DNA from: Echinicola marina
GTDB lineage: Bacteria > Bacteroidota > Bacteroidia > Cytophagales > Cyclobacteriaceae
Direction of reading: 5' to 3'
Assembly: GCF_020463795.1 (NCBI RefSeq)
Contig: NZ_CP080025.1
Span: 747,001-811,000 of the forward strand
Length of the DNA stretch: 64,000 bases
In this document: in pieces, positions 9,276-18,820 of the stretch
Numbering within the stretch: position 1 is the stretch's first letter
Layout: each line of letters starts with the position of its first letter
Translations under genes and position numbers: made by a program
The notes under the pieces: model-generated
Told to the model about the DNA's origin: nothing
Database searches by the model: none
Seen by the model: only the letters and a program-made list of their open reading frames with translations

Positions 9276-9290
9276 CCCAAGTTTTAGGCC
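9223..9290 (-). pseudogene. Remnant of an efflux outer membrane factor C-terminus
   Basis: The minus strand reads SSAFLKMFQALEGGKD followed by TAA at 9223-9225. The intact efflux factor nearby ends NAFVKMYQALGGGWK, so 8 of 11 residues match across FLKMFQALEGG. The noncoding DNA after both stops also matches, including the terminator. No start codon and no longer homologous frame remain upstream, so this is a gene tail left by deletion or recombination. A chance match is unlikely given the flanking similarity, but the fragment is short. Confidence 0.6.
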
Positions 9291-9383
9291 TATTAGAAAT
9301 AGGAAGCTTAATGCATCTGAAAATCAAAAAGGAAAGGCATCTACCTTTACCAGAGCTAGTGCATAGGAAAAACACATTTCCTT

Positions 9384-10571
9384 TTACGCTACCTCATGCT
9401 TAGGAACCTCCTTATTCACGATCTTGTCGACTACCAAGGCGATGGCTCCATCGCCAGTGACATTGCAGGCAGTGCCGAAGCTATCCATGGCAATATAGAG
9501 CGCAATCATTAAACCGATCATTTCTTCGTTAAAGCCCAGCATGGCCTGAAGCACTCCTATGGCCGCCATAATCGCCCCACCAGGCACCCCTGGAGCAGCT
9601 ACCATTGCTATACCCAACATGAAAATAAAACCGGCAAAAACCGGGAAATTTATCGGCATCCCATTTAGGATCATCAAGGCGATGGCACAAGCAGTGATCT
9701 TCATGATACTTCCTGACAGGTGAATAGTAGCGCAGAGGGGAACTACAAAACCTGCCACTTTTTCTGACACACCATTTTTCTCCGCTTGTCCAAGTGTCAC
9801 GGGAATGGTGGCCGCCGAGGACTGCGTACCCAAGGCAGTAAAATAAGCGGGGAGCATGGCTGACAGTAACTTAACTGGATTCTTTTTGACGATGGACCCT
9901 ACGATCACATATTGAAGAATCAACAAAAAGATATGCATGGCAAAGATCACCCCGATGATATTCATAAATACCGAAAGGATCTGGTAAACTTGACCACTAT
10001 AGGCCATATTGGCAAAAATACCCAAAATAAATATTGGCAAAAGCGGCACGATCACTCGCTCAATCACCTGCATAATGATGGTCTCAAAATCCTTTACTGC
10101 CAGCTTCAAGGTTGACTTTTCCTGGTAAGAAAGTCCCAAGCCAATCACAAAAGCCAAGACCAAGGCAGACATCACTTCAATAACAGGCGGTATTTCTATT
10201 GAAAAGTAAGGAATCAACTCCTTGGCACTTTCTGCCATGCTTGAAGCGGAGTTGACATGCTCTTCCAGTAAGGAGGGAAAAATCGTAGAGGAAGTAAAAA
10301 AGCTCATAAAGCCCGAAAACAAGGTGGAGCCATAGGCAATAGCGGCAGTGATCAAGAGCATTTTGCCAGCCTCTTTACCTAGGTCGGAAATTGCAGGCAT
10401 GATCAGCCCCATAATTATCAAGGGAATTGAAAAGCTCAAAAACTGACCAAAAAAGGCATTGAAGGTCGCAAAAACCCTATTGAACCACTCTGGCATATAC
10501 AAGCCAAAAACAATACCTAGCACAATGGCCATAAAGACCTTAAACAACAAACTATTGACAATACGCATCAT
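9384..10571 (-). CDS. Dicarboxylate/amino acid:cation symporter (DAACS family)
   Basis: Inner-membrane secondary transporter (395 residues) of the glutamate/aspartate/C4-dicarboxylate symporter family, driven by Na+ or H+. There are about eight hydrophobic helices. The two re-entrant loop regions are recognisable: the serine-rich YFTALGTQSSAATIPVTLGQ and PGVPGGAIMAAIG. The substrate and cation site IALYIAMDSFGTACNVTGDG contains the conserved Asp and NVTGDG. The start MMRIVNSLLFKVFMAIVLG fits the first helix. The gene stands alone between two copies of a repeat and shares the terminator at 9135. The exact substrate cannot be told from sequence; SstT-like serine/threonine uptake is less likely than a dicarboxylate or acidic amino acid. 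Confidence 0.9.
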   Translation of the reverse strand: MMRIVNSLLFKVFMAIVLGIVFGLYMPEWFNRVFATFNAFFGQFLSFSIPLIIMGLIMPAISDLGKEAGKMLLITAAIAYGSTLFSGFMSFFTSSTIFPSLLEEHVNSASSMAESAKELIPYFSIEIPPVIEVMSALVLAFVIGLGLSYQEKSTLKLAVKDFETIIMQVIERVIVPLLPIFILGIFANMAYSGQVYQILSVFMNIIGVIFAMHIFLLILQYVIVGSIVKKNPVKLLSAMLPAYFTALGTQSSAATIPVTLGQAEKNGVSEKVAGFVVPLCATIHLSGSIMKITACAIALMILNGMPINFPVFAGFIFMLGIAMVAAPGVPGGAIMAAIGVLQAMLGFNEEMIGLMIALYIAMDSFGTACNVTGDGAIALVVDKIVNKEVPKHEVA

Positions 10572-11112
10572 CTAATCTCTAAATATTAAATTTTCTGATA
10601 AATGGGTTTAGAATCGCTAAGATAGAAGTCCAAATTTTATTTAGCTTCACACAACGGGATTTTATTGCATTTTATAAAAGCATAATTTTCTTTCTCTACC
10701 CAATTCCTTTTTTGCTTTATTTAAGTCTTTGCACCTCCATACATGCTTTTTAGAAATATAAACCTGCACGAAACTGACCGCTAATATTCTTGATCGAGCT
10801 GCTTATTTCTTAATAATGATTCACCCTGACACTTAAAAAAGTAACAAAGAATTTCCCTTTCAAACCTTAATTCTCTAATGGTTAAAAAAACAATTCAGAT
10901 TGTACTACTCATAGTTAAGTATAGTAATATCAAAGGAAGGATCATAGCAGATACTATTGCACTGCTTCTTAAAAATTGCTTGATTACATAGCAGCAACCA
11001 AGAGTAACAAAAAAATCCTCAAAGCCAAAGGCCATGAGGATTTCACCCTATTTAGTAAGTCTATAATTATTAACCTTTTACATTTCTCTTTTATTTTCAG
11101 GATTCCCTGTGA
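10572..11112. other. Intergenic region between symporter and efflux operon
   Basis: This 541-nt stretch holds a weak third copy of the 26-nt repeat (about 10865-10884), duplicate block B (10901-11150) and the efflux operon terminator (11013-11043). The AT-rich 10572-10860 presumably includes the symporter promoter, but I cannot place a box with confidence. Confidence 0.6.
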
Positions 11113-11150
11113 TCATTTCCAACCACCACCCAAGGCTTGGTACATTTTCA
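10901..11150 (-). repeat. Duplicate block B, counterpart of 9026-9275
   Basis: Contains GTTAAGTATAGTAATATCAA, the terminator and CCCTATTTAGTAA, and runs into the last codons of the intact outer membrane factor gene. This is the likely parental copy because the coding part is intact. Confidence 0.7.
11013..11043 (-). terminator. Terminator of the RND efflux operon
   Basis: Arms AAATCCTCA / TGAGGATTT with a 13-nt loop. On the minus strand it is followed by TTTTTTTGTT. It lies about 70 nt after the stop of the outer membrane factor gene. Confidence 0.85.
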
Positions 11151-12558
11151 CAAATGCATTCAACTGTTGCATTTGGGTTTCCACCAGATCAAACCTGGAT
11201 TCCAAGGCATCTCTTTGCGTAAGCAATACCTCCATATAATCAGCTCTTGCCGATTTGAAAAGGTCATTGGAAATATCAATGGATTTAGTCAAAGCCGCGA
11301 CTTCTTGGGCTTTCAATCCATAGCTCTTTTCCAAGTTCCCTATTTTGGACAACTGATTCGCTACTTCTATATAGGCCTTCAAAACAGTTTGTTCATAGTT
11401 ATACACCGCTTGAATCTGTTCGGCATTGGCACTCCTATAATCCGCTTTGATGGCGTTTCTATTGATCAAAGGAGCAGATAAATCCCCTGCAATCGAATAA
11501 ATAAGTGACTCTGGAGTAGTGAGCAAATGGGAAGGATTAAAGGCCTGAAAACCTACCCCTGCAGAAATCCCCAAAGAAGGATAAAATCTCGCCTTGGCCA
11601 CTTTTACATCCAAATCGGCCGCGGCCAATTCCAGTTCCGCTTGTTTAATGTCAGGACGATTTTCCAAGAGCTGAGCAGGTACGCCTGCATAGACATCTTC
11701 TGGCATCAAGGTCCCCAATTCTATACTGCTCCTTTTTACTGGCTGTGGATACCTGCCTACCAAGAAATTGATTTCATTCTCCGTTTCAATAATCTCTTGC
11801 TGAATATCAAATTGTAGACTCTTGGTATGGTAAACTTCTGCCTCAAACTTACGAACAGCCAATTCAGTAACCTTTGCCGCTGTTTTTTGCAACCTTACGA
11901 TCTCCAAGGCATTGCTTTGGATCTCTATATTCTGATTGACAATTTCCAACTGCTTGTCCAAGGCCAATAATTCATAATAGGAATTGGCCAATTCAGCAAT
12001 TAAGTTGGTCACCATAAAATTTTTCCCTTCCACCGTAGCCAGATACCTCGATAGAGCGGACTTTTTAGCATTCCTCAACTTATGCCAAATATCCACTTCC
12101 CAGGTGGCAAAGGCACCAATCAAATAATCAGATAAGGGTTCTGGCATTTCCTTGCCAGGCTTAATATCAGTATTGGCATCATTGGCACCTTGGCTGGTAT
12201 ATCTTCCTACTTTTTCAGTACCGGCCCCTGCCTTGATGTCCACAAAAGGTAAATACTCCCCTTTTCTGGCCCTAACTTCATTCCTGGCCACCTCTATCTC
12301 TTGTAAAGTGATATTTAACTCCTGATTGTTTTTCAGGGCAGTATCTATTAGGGCATTCAAATAAGGATCTGTAAAATAATCCTCCCAGCTTATTTCAGCA
12401 GTATTGGTAGTATCCTGCGAGCCATTAAAACTCGCAGGAATATTTTTATTTACTTTTCTTTCGACAAGAGAAGGGGTCTTACATGCTGAGACGCTCAGCA
12501 CCAAACAAACCACTCCCAGGCTTATTTTTATGATTTTATCAAGCATTTTCATGGTCAT
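11113..12558 (-). CDS. Efflux outer membrane factor (OprM/NodT-type lipoprotein)
   Basis: Outer membrane channel of a tripartite efflux pump. The 481-residue protein has a lipoprotein signal (lipobox VSAC) and the two-repeat TolC/OprM layout: DPYLNALIDTALKNNQELNI starts repeat 1, and the PAQLLENRPDIKQAELELAA motif starts repeat 2, each followed by a long coiled-coil stretch. The C-terminus reads NAFVKMYQALGGGWK. Three candidate ATGs (12558, 12552, 12546) all overlap the end of the pump gene; 12546 gives an ATGCTTGA overlap with its stop and may be translationally coupled. It is the last gene of the operon and is followed by the terminator at 11013. A partial second copy of its tail lies at 9223. 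Confidence 0.93.
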   Translation of the reverse strand: MTMKMLDKIIKISLGVVCLVLSVSACKTPSLVERKVNKNIPASFNGSQDTTNTAEISWEDYFTDPYLNALIDTALKNNQELNITLQEIEVARNEVRARKGEYLPFVDIKAGAGTEKVGRYTSQGANDANTDIKPGKEMPEPLSDYLIGAFATWEVDIWHKLRNAKKSALSRYLATVEGKNFMVTNLIAELANSYYELLALDKQLEIVNQNIEIQSNALEIVRLQKTAAKVTELAVRKFEAEVYHTKSLQFDIQQEIIETENEINFLVGRYPQPVKRSSIELGTLMPEDVYAGVPAQLLENRPDIKQAELELAAADLDVKVAKARFYPSLGISAGVGFQAFNPSHLLTTPESLIYSIAGDLSAPLINRNAIKADYRSANAEQIQAVYNYEQTVLKAYIEVANQLSKIGNLEKSYGLKAQEVAALTKSIDISNDLFKSARADYMEVLLTQRDALESRFDLVETQMQQLNAFVKMYQALGGGWK

Positions 12559-15500
12559 ATTCTTCTGTTAAAGGAACTTCATCTTCATCTTGGATCAGCT
12601 GTTTGCCATCCGCAAGCTTTGCGAAAATATAGTATAGGCCTGGGACAATGATTACCCCAAAAACGGTCCCAAACAACATTCCCCCCATGGCTGAAGCACC
12701 AATGGTGCGGTTACCTATGGCTCCTGCTCCGGTAGCAATAACCAATGGGATCAACCCTGCAATAAACGCGAAAGAAGTCATTAAAATCGGACGGAAACGG
12801 ACCTTGGCTCCTTCAATGGCAGCATTAAGGATAGTAGCGCCTTCCTGCCTTTTCTGCACAGCAAATTCTACGATCAGTACGGCATTTTTGCCCAAAAGTC
12901 CAATCAACATGATCAAACCAATCTGGGCATAAATATCATTGTCCAGCCCCATCAGCTTCAGCAATAGGAAGGAACCAAATACCCCAACGGGCAAGGAGGT
13001 AACCACCGCCAGCGGAATGATGAAACTCTCATACTGCGCCGCCAATACAAAATAGACAAAGACCAGTACCACAAGAAACACATACAAGGCCTCATTGCCC
13101 CTGTTGGACTCATCATAGGAAAGCCCTTCCCAAGCAATGTCATAATCCTTGGGTAAGGTTTGCTCTGCCACTTCCCGAATGGCCTGAATGGCATCTGCTG
13201 TGGTATAACCAGGAGCAGGAAGTCCTCTTATGGCCGCTGAATTATACATATTGAAACGGGTAACCTCATTAGGCCCTTGCGTTTTCTTCAGCTTCATAAA
13301 GGCAGAGTAAGGCACCATTTCACCATGATCGTTTTTGACATATAGGTTAAGTACATCCGATGGTAACCTTCTGAACTTTGGATCAGACTGCACATAAACC
13401 TTGAAGAATCGGCCAAATTTAATAAAGCCCTGCTCATAGGTACTTCCAATTAGGATGTTCAGGTTTTCCATAGCATCACCAATGGAAACGCCCTTTTGCA
13501 TGGCCAGCTCATTGTCAATTTCCAGTTCATACTGAGGATAGTTCGCAGCAAAGAAGGTAAACAAACCGGTCAATTCAGGACGCTTACCCAAATCATCCAT
13601 AAACTGTTTATTGATCTTATCAAATTCCTGATAATCAGTTTCGGTAGTCTGGTCCAGCAAACGCATGGAAAAACCACCAGAAGAACCAAAACCTGGAATG
13701 GCAGGCGGCTCAAAGAATTCCACGATGGCCCCAAGTCCTTTGGATTCTTCCTCCAGTTCTTCCATGATCTCCTTCACAGAATGTTCTCTTTCAGACCAAG
13801 GTTTAAGGTTGATCAAACAGGTACCTGCATTGGATCCACGACCTTCTGTCATGATCTCATAACCGGCTAATGAAGATACTGACTCCACACCATCTATTTC
13901 TTCACAGATCTCCATCAGTTTGTGAGCCACCTTATTCGTCCTTTCCAAAGTGGCCCCTGGAGGCGTCTGGATGATGGCGTAGATGGTTCCCTGGTCTTCA
14001 CTCGGAATAAATCCAGATGGCAGAATATGGTTTTCCCATACGATACCAACTCCAAAAGCCAAAAGAATAGCAAAGGTTAACCATCTTCGGCTGACAATAC
14101 TTTTGAGCAGCCCCACATACCTTCCTGTCAATCGGTCAAATCCGCTGTTAAAACTATCCAAGGCCCTGGTAAGCAAGTTGCTCTTCTTCTCTTTTCCATG
14201 GTGGTTTTTAAGCAACATGGCACATAGCACAGGAGTAAGCGTCAAGGCAATCAAGGCTGAAATCACAATGGAACTGGCCATTGTAATGGAAAATTGCCTA
14301 TAGAATGTACCCACAGGCCCTGACATAAATGAAATAGGCAGGAACACTGAAACCATCACCATCGTGATCGCGATGATAGCTCCAGAAATCTCTCCAAGTA
14401 CTCTTTTCACAGCTTGATATGGGGTCAAATGAGGTATTTCCTCCATCTTGGCATGGACAGCCTCCACGACCACTATGGCATCATCGACCACGATACCTAT
14501 CGCCAATACAAGGGCAAAGAGGGTCACCAAGTTGATCGAAAGCCCAAAAAACTGAATCACAAAGAATGCACCTATCAAAGAAACAGGTACGGCAAGAATC
14601 GGAATTAAGGTCGATCGCCAGTCTCCCAAGAAAATAAACACGACCAATGCAACCAGAATAAACGCATCCCGCAAGGTATGAATCACCTGTTCAATAGAAG
14701 CATCCAGGAATTTGGACACATCATAACTGATATTATAATCCATTCCGGGAGGGAAAGAAGCTTTCATTTCCTCCACTTTATTTTTCACTTCTTCTATTAC
14801 ATCACTCGCATTACTACCATAATTTTGTTTTAGCACGATGGCAGCAGAGGGTTTACCATCCAAATTGGAATAAATATCAAAGAATTCACTTCCAAGCTCC
14901 ACCTTGCCAATATCCTTCAGGTGAATGCTCTCTCCTTCTGCATTGGCCCTAATGATGACATTTTCATATTGCTCGGGCTCATTATACCTGCCCTTATAAG
15001 TCAATACATACTCCAAGGACTGGGCTTTCATACCAGAACTTCTACCTAGCCTACCTGGCCGCCCAACGATACTTTGCTCCTGCAAAGCTTCCATCACTTC
15101 ATCAACAGAAATATCATAAGCCCGCATACGGTCTGGGTTTAACCAAACACGCATGGCATACCTACGACTCCCCAAAATCTGAGCCTTGGCAACCCCTTTG
15201 ATCCTGTTGATCTCCGGGATCATTTTCACATTGGCATAGTTGTACAGGAATTTCTCATCCAAGCTTTTATCCTTGGCATAGAGGTTGACATACATCAACA
15301 TACTGGGCTGGATAGGCGTGATCACCACACCTTCCCTTTGCACCAGTTCTGGCAACAATGGCATGACCTGGTCCACCCGGGTTTTCACCCTGATCACAGC
15401 CTGGTTGGGATCGGTACCAGGCTCAAATATCACCCTTAATGTGGCCTCTCCTGCACTGGTGGCATCGGTGGCCATATAACGCATCCCCTGAACACCATTA

Positions 15501-15706
15501 ATGGAGTTTTCAAGGGTAATCAAAGTAGACTTCACCAAAACATCGGCACTGGAACCTGGATAGGCTATAAAGATATTGACCGATGTCGGCGCAATTTGTG
15601 GGAACTGGGATATAGGCAGCTGCTTGATCGACAAGGATCCCACAAAAACGATTAGGACCGAGATGACTATCGCAAATACGGGCCTGTGTATAAATTTTTG
15701 AAACAT
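12539..15706 (-). CDS. RND multidrug efflux pump, HAE1 (AcrB/MexB) family
   Basis: Proton-driven inner-membrane pump of 1055 residues, normal length for the family. The first helix begins MFQKFIHRPVFAIVISVLIV and is followed by the porter-domain signature LPISQFPQIAPTSVNIFIAY. TM4 carries the proton-relay aspartate pair in LAIGIVVDDAIVVVEAVHAK, and TM10 contains the lysine of GLLGKNAVLIVEFAVQK. Two large periplasmic domains and 12 helices are apparent. It is flanked by the fusion-protein gene (25 nt upstream) and overlaps the outer membrane factor gene by about 20 nt, so the three form one pump. The HAE1 type predicts export of amphiphilic drugs, bile-like compounds or lipids rather than metals, because the heavy-metal family motifs are absent. 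The natural substrate is unknown. Confidence 0.95.
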   Translation of the reverse strand: MFQKFIHRPVFAIVISVLIVFVGSLSIKQLPISQFPQIAPTSVNIFIAYPGSSADVLVKSTLITLENSINGVQGMRYMATDATSAGEATLRVIFEPGTDPNQAVIRVKTRVDQVMPLLPELVQREGVVITPIQPSMLMYVNLYAKDKSLDEKFLYNYANVKMIPEINRIKGVAKAQILGSRRYAMRVWLNPDRMRAYDISVDEVMEALQEQSIVGRPGRLGRSSGMKAQSLEYVLTYKGRYNEPEQYENVIIRANAEGESIHLKDIGKVELGSEFFDIYSNLDGKPSAAIVLKQNYGSNASDVIEEVKNKVEEMKASFPPGMDYNISYDVSKFLDASIEQVIHTLRDAFILVALVVFIFLGDWRSTLIPILAVPVSLIGAFFVIQFFGLSINLVTLFALVLAIGIVVDDAIVVVEAVHAKMEEIPHLTPYQAVKRVLGEISGAIIAITMVMVSVFLPISFMSGPVGTFYRQFSITMASSIVISALIALTLTPVLCAMLLKNHHGKEKKSNLLTRALDSFNSGFDRLTGRYVGLLKSIVSRRWLTFAILLAFGVGIVWENHILPSGFIPSEDQGTIYAIIQTPPGATLERTNKVAHKLMEICEEIDGVESVSSLAGYEIMTEGRGSNAGTCLINLKPWSEREHSVKEIMEELEEESKGLGAIVEFFEPPAIPGFGSSGGFSMRLLDQTTETDYQEFDKINKQFMDDLGKRPELTGLFTFFAANYPQYELEIDNELAMQKGVSIGDAMENLNILIGSTYEQGFIKFGRFFKVYVQSDPKFRRLPSDVLNLYVKNDHGEMVPYSAFMKLKKTQGPNEVTRFNMYNSAAIRGLPAPGYTTADAIQAIREVAEQTLPKDYDIAWEGLSYDESNRGNEALYVFLVVLVFVYFVLAAQYESFIIPLAVVTSLPVGVFGSFLLLKLMGLDNDIYAQIGLIMLIGLLGKNAVLIVEFAVQKRQEGATILNAAIEGAKVRFRPILMTSFAFIAGLIPLVIATGAGAIGNRTIGASAMGGMLFGTVFGVIIVPGLYYIFAKLADGKQLIQDEDEVPLTEEYDHENA

Positions 15707-15731
15707 TGTTTTTGCTTTTTAGGACACTCAA

Positions 15732-16817
15732 TTATTCAGCATACAAATCCAGCTCGGACAGGGCTGTCTCCGGGCTTACAAACTTGCTTTTGATCTCTTC
15801 ATTCTCTCTGACCAAGCGCAAACCTTCAAGTAGGATTTTGTCATTTACATCAATACCATCCTGTACCGCATAGATATGGGGCAATTCAGCCGCTATGGTA
15901 ATTGGTTTTGACTTCAATACATTGTCCTCTCCCAGTACATACACGTATTTTTTATCAAGCACCTCAAAAGTGGCTTTTTGAGGGATAATAAGGGCATTAT
16001 CCAATGGCACTCCCATAATGATATTACCCGTTTCACCATGCCGCAGCAATCCCTTGGGATTAGGAAATGTGGCCCTGAAAGGGATATTGCCAGTCTCATG
16101 ATTGAAATCAGCCTCGATGGTCTCCACCACCCCTGGGAATTCAAACATTTTATTATTGGCCATCAAGAGACCTACCTTCATCAAGCTATCCTTTTGCACA
16201 TTGGATTTATAATCCAGATACTCTGCCTCAGGGACATTATAATACACCCACATTTTACTGTTATCGGACAGATTGGAAAGTAATTCGCCTTCCTCAACAA
16301 GACTCCCCAACCTCACATGGAAACGATCAATAATCCCATCAAAAGGAGCTCTGATTTCGGTAAACTGCAAGTGCACTTCCGCTAAGGCTTCTTCTGCCTT
16401 GGCCTTATCCAACTTCGCTTTGGCCATGGCCAGCTCATTGGGTGCCACTACATCCCGATCCGCAAGGGATTTGGTATTTTGATATTCTATTTCAGCAAAA
16501 TTCACTTCTGCTTTGGCTCTTTGGAGCTCTGCCTCATACAGCTTAGGCATAATCTGGAACAAGAGTTGTCCCTTTTTTACAAATTGTCCCTCATCCACAT
16601 AAATTTTTTCCAAGTAACCTCTTTCCTGGGCACGGAGCTCAATATGATTAATGGAATGGATTTGGCAAACATACTCTTCGGTGATAGTGGTGTCCAATCT
16701 CGCAGGACTGGTAACTAGGAACTCAACTTCCTCCTCGTGTTTTTCTTCACCGTGGGTGGTACAGCTTGTATGCCACAATAGGGCACCCAAACTCATAAGC
16801 ATGAGAATTCTCTTCAT
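15732..16817 (-). CDS. Efflux periplasmic adaptor (membrane fusion protein, RND type)
   Basis: Adaptor joining the inner-membrane pump to the outer membrane channel. The 361-residue protein has a lipoprotein signal (lipobox HTSC near residue 19). A first lipoyl half (RAQERGYLEKIYVDEGQFVK) precedes an alpha-helical hairpin rich in Ala/Glu/Lys (about 93-150), then the second lipoyl half (FTEIRAPFDGIIDRFHVRLG), a beta-barrel domain and a membrane-proximal domain near ALIIPQKATFEVLDKKYVYV. It is the first gene of the operon. A perfect inverted repeat lies 76-92 nt upstream of its start and could be an operator. Confidence 0.93.
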   Translation of the reverse strand: MKRILMLMSLGALLWHTSCTTHGEEKHEEEVEFLVTSPARLDTTITEEYVCQIHSINHIELRAQERGYLEKIYVDEGQFVKKGQLLFQIMPKLYEAELQRAKAEVNFAEIEYQNTKSLADRDVVAPNELAMAKAKLDKAKAEEALAEVHLQFTEIRAPFDGIIDRFHVRLGSLVEEGELLSNLSDNSKMWVYYNVPEAEYLDYKSNVQKDSLMKVGLLMANNKMFEFPGVVETIEADFNHETGNIPFRATFPNPKGLLRHGETGNIIMGVPLDNALIIPQKATFEVLDKKYVYVLGEDNVLKSKPITIAAELPHIYAVQDGIDVNDKILLEGLRLVRENEEIKSKFVSPETALSELDLYAE

Positions 16818-16892
16818 GATGATTTCTTTTTTTTGGATGGAAATAATGATGATTTTAGAAGTGTGTAGATAAAATACACGTTCACTTTATTC

Positions 16893-16909
16893 CTTCAAGG
16901 CGCTTGAAG
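16893..16909. promoter_or_regulatory. Inverted repeat upstream of the efflux operon
   Basis: CTTCAAG-GCG-CTTGAAG is a perfect 7+3+7 inverted repeat 76-92 nt before the adaptor gene. Its size and place suit a dimeric repressor site, although no dedicated repressor gene is adjacent. Not proven. Confidence 0.4.
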
Positions 16910-16973
16910 AACAGGTGATGAATTAAATAATAATAAAGCAGGACAGACTGAACCGCCTACTTTCAAAAAAATA

Positions 16974-17402
16974 TCATATCCTGAATACCTCGATCATAAG
17001 ATGCAATCTATATGATTCGGTATGAGCAAAAGACTTACTATAACGTAAGCCTGGATCAGGATTGATATAGCGGAACAGGTCTCTTAAAACCCTAGCAAAA
17101 AATAAAGCAGCAAAATATTTGCTGCTATCCATATACTTCTTAAATGATCTGATATTGTCATCCTCTTCTTCAAAATCAGAAGAGTCAAACTTAAAACCAT
17201 CTCTTTCTGCTACTGATGACAATGACTTTACGAAAAAGTCATGGGAATTCTTAACCCCAGATTTAATTTGACCGCATAGATCCACAATGCTAGATGGGGT
17301 GTATGTGTTTACCTCCTGATGCTTATGGGCATACAGTTGACTGTATCCACTGGACAGGACTACACATAGGGATAAAAGAATTCTTACAAAAAACTTTACC
17401 AT
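16974..17402 (-). CDS. Hypothetical secreted protein
   Basis: I do not recognise this 142-residue protein. It begins with a probable Sec signal (VKFFVRILLSLCVVLSSGYS, cleavage near SQLYA). The mature part has a run of acidic residues (DSSDFEEEDDNI, about 77-88) and one internal Cys, and ends with a His/Arg-rich segment. It lies 156 nt upstream of the efflux operon in the same direction, so it might share regulation. A periplasmic or surface location is inferred from the signal. It is a moderately sure gene because it has an ATG, a signal sequence and no competing frame. Confidence 0.6.
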   Translation of the reverse strand: MVKFFVRILLSLCVVLSSGYSQLYAHKHQEVNTYTPSSIVDLCGQIKSGVKNSHDFFVKSLSSVAERDGFKFDSSDFEEEDDNIRSFKKYMDSSKYFAALFFARVLRDLFRYINPDPGLRYSKSFAHTESYRLHLMIEVFRI

Positions 17403-17638
17403 CAGATCGCAAACCTATGGAAAGAATTTTATACAGTCAAGTAGTTAATATTAAATTTTCATAACCAAAACACATTATCATTAAGGAATTCTATAAAAAA
17501 GTCCTAAATAATAACCAAAAACATATTTCACAAAAGCCAAACCTCCCAATTTTATTGACCATTTAACATGATTTTACCATCAAATCATACAACATTTTCC
17601 CCTAATCTTAAAAAAAACTATGGCAAACACTTTTAAAG

Positions 17639-18376
17639 CTAAAGATCTCTCTTAATGTCAATATCATAGGAGAAATAACCTGTATGGTAATAAACCATAT
17701 TGTACTCAACTGGCCTATCACCCAAATCACATACCAAACGCTCCCTTTTTAGGACAGGAAAATTGTCTTCTAAATCCAACAATTTCACAATCTTCTCGTC
17801 GGGAAGAATTGCCTTTAGCTTTTCCTTGGAGACAGCCACCACCACATCATGCTCTTCCTCTAAAAGTTCATAAAGTAACCTTTTGAAATTTTCTTTTCCT
17901 GTAATGCCCACCCGAGGATGAAAATAAGAAACTGAATATAGATATTTGGCCTCCTTATCTCCTCTCACCTTTTCCAGTACCCAGACTTCCTTGCCCTCTT
18001 CCACACCAAGCGCCTTGCTCACTTCTTGATCTGCTTTTTCTAAGGACACTTTCATCAAATAATCCACCACCTCTATGCCTTTATTCTTCATCTCTTTGGT
18101 GAAACTGATCCAATTGTCCAGCCGGGTAGAAATTTTCTTTTGTACAACCTTGGATCCTACTCCTTTTTTCCGCTCAATAATCCCCTCATGGACCAGTTTA
18201 TTGATGGCCTGCCTAATGGTATTTCTGGATACGCCTAAACTCTTGGACATCGCGGTTTCCTTAGGTAAAAATTGATCCCCATTGATATATTCTTCCCGCT
18301 GAATCAAATCTCTAAGGTATTTTTCTATCTGTGCATGGAAAGGCACAGGACTGTCATGATCCAATTTAAAATCCAT
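17639..18376 (-). CDS. GntR-family transcription regulator with UTRA domain
   Basis: DNA-binding regulator of the HutC/UTRA type (245 residues). The winged helix lies at about 10-75 (GDQFLPKETAMSKSLGVSRN, TIRQAINKLVHEGIIERKKG). The UTRA ligand domain lies at about 95-240 (RLVCDLGDRPVEYNMVYYH). Family members bind sugars, sugar phosphates or amino acid derivatives and usually repress nearby catabolic genes. It is divergent from the LuxR-type gene at 18845, with a 468-nt gap holding a perfect palindrome at 18708-18721. No sugar-catabolic operon directly adjoins, so its targets are unclear; the efflux operon downstream is one possibility. Confidence 0.9.
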   Translation of the reverse strand: MDFKLDHDSPVPFHAQIEKYLRDLIQREEYINGDQFLPKETAMSKSLGVSRNTIRQAINKLVHEGIIERKKGVGSKVVQKKISTRLDNWISFTKEMKNKGIEVVDYLMKVSLEKADQEVSKALGVEEGKEVWVLEKVRGDKEAKYLYSVSYFHPRVGITGKENFKRLLYELLEEEHDVVVAVSKEKLKAILPDEKIVKLLDLEDNFPVLKRERLVCDLGDRPVEYNMVYYHTGYFSYDIDIKRDL

Positions 18377-18707
18377 ATTTCAACTTTTGTTTAGCCCCTA
18401 CAATTTGCAAGTACAAACATGGCCCTGCAATTGACCTTCATAAGGCTTCTTAAAATAAATCTATAATCAATGCATTCTACTTAACAGATAAACACATAAA
18501 AACAAGCTTCAATATAACGAACAACAGAATTAAAATATAGCCATAAAAAGACTAATCCCCATCTTGTTGAAAGAAGTTCTTTTCTGCCAAATAACAAGCA
18601 TCCAAAGCATCAAACAAGCGAATTACTTGCCGTCCCCTTCACTATCTTTATCCTAACTGTTCCCTTGGTGAGAATTCCCTTCATACAAATATACAAACTC
18701 TAAGCGA

Positions 18708-18721
18708 TATGTTTAAACATA
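18708..18721. promoter_or_regulatory. Perfect 14-nt palindrome
   Basis: TATGTTTAAACATA reads the same on both strands and lies 124 nt upstream of the LuxR-type gene, 332 nt from the GntR gene start. It is a candidate operator for a dimeric regulator. Confidence 0.35.
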
Positions 18722-18820
18722 CAATGCTTTTATAGCTACTGACCTATGGCCATCCAAAATCCCCCTTGTTCTTTGGCTAAAATAGAAATGTGATTTTTAG
18801 CATTTCCTCCCACTTTAAAG

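Larger units (their letters stand above)
8320..9383. other. Repeat-rich intergenic region
   Basis: This 1064-nt stretch has no intact gene. It holds two copies of a 26-nt repeat (8766 and 8863), an 11-nt-period array (8943-9052), a minus-strand terminator (9135-9167) and a remnant of an efflux outer membrane factor tail (9223-9290). I see nothing recognisable in 8320-8760. Confidence 0.7.
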
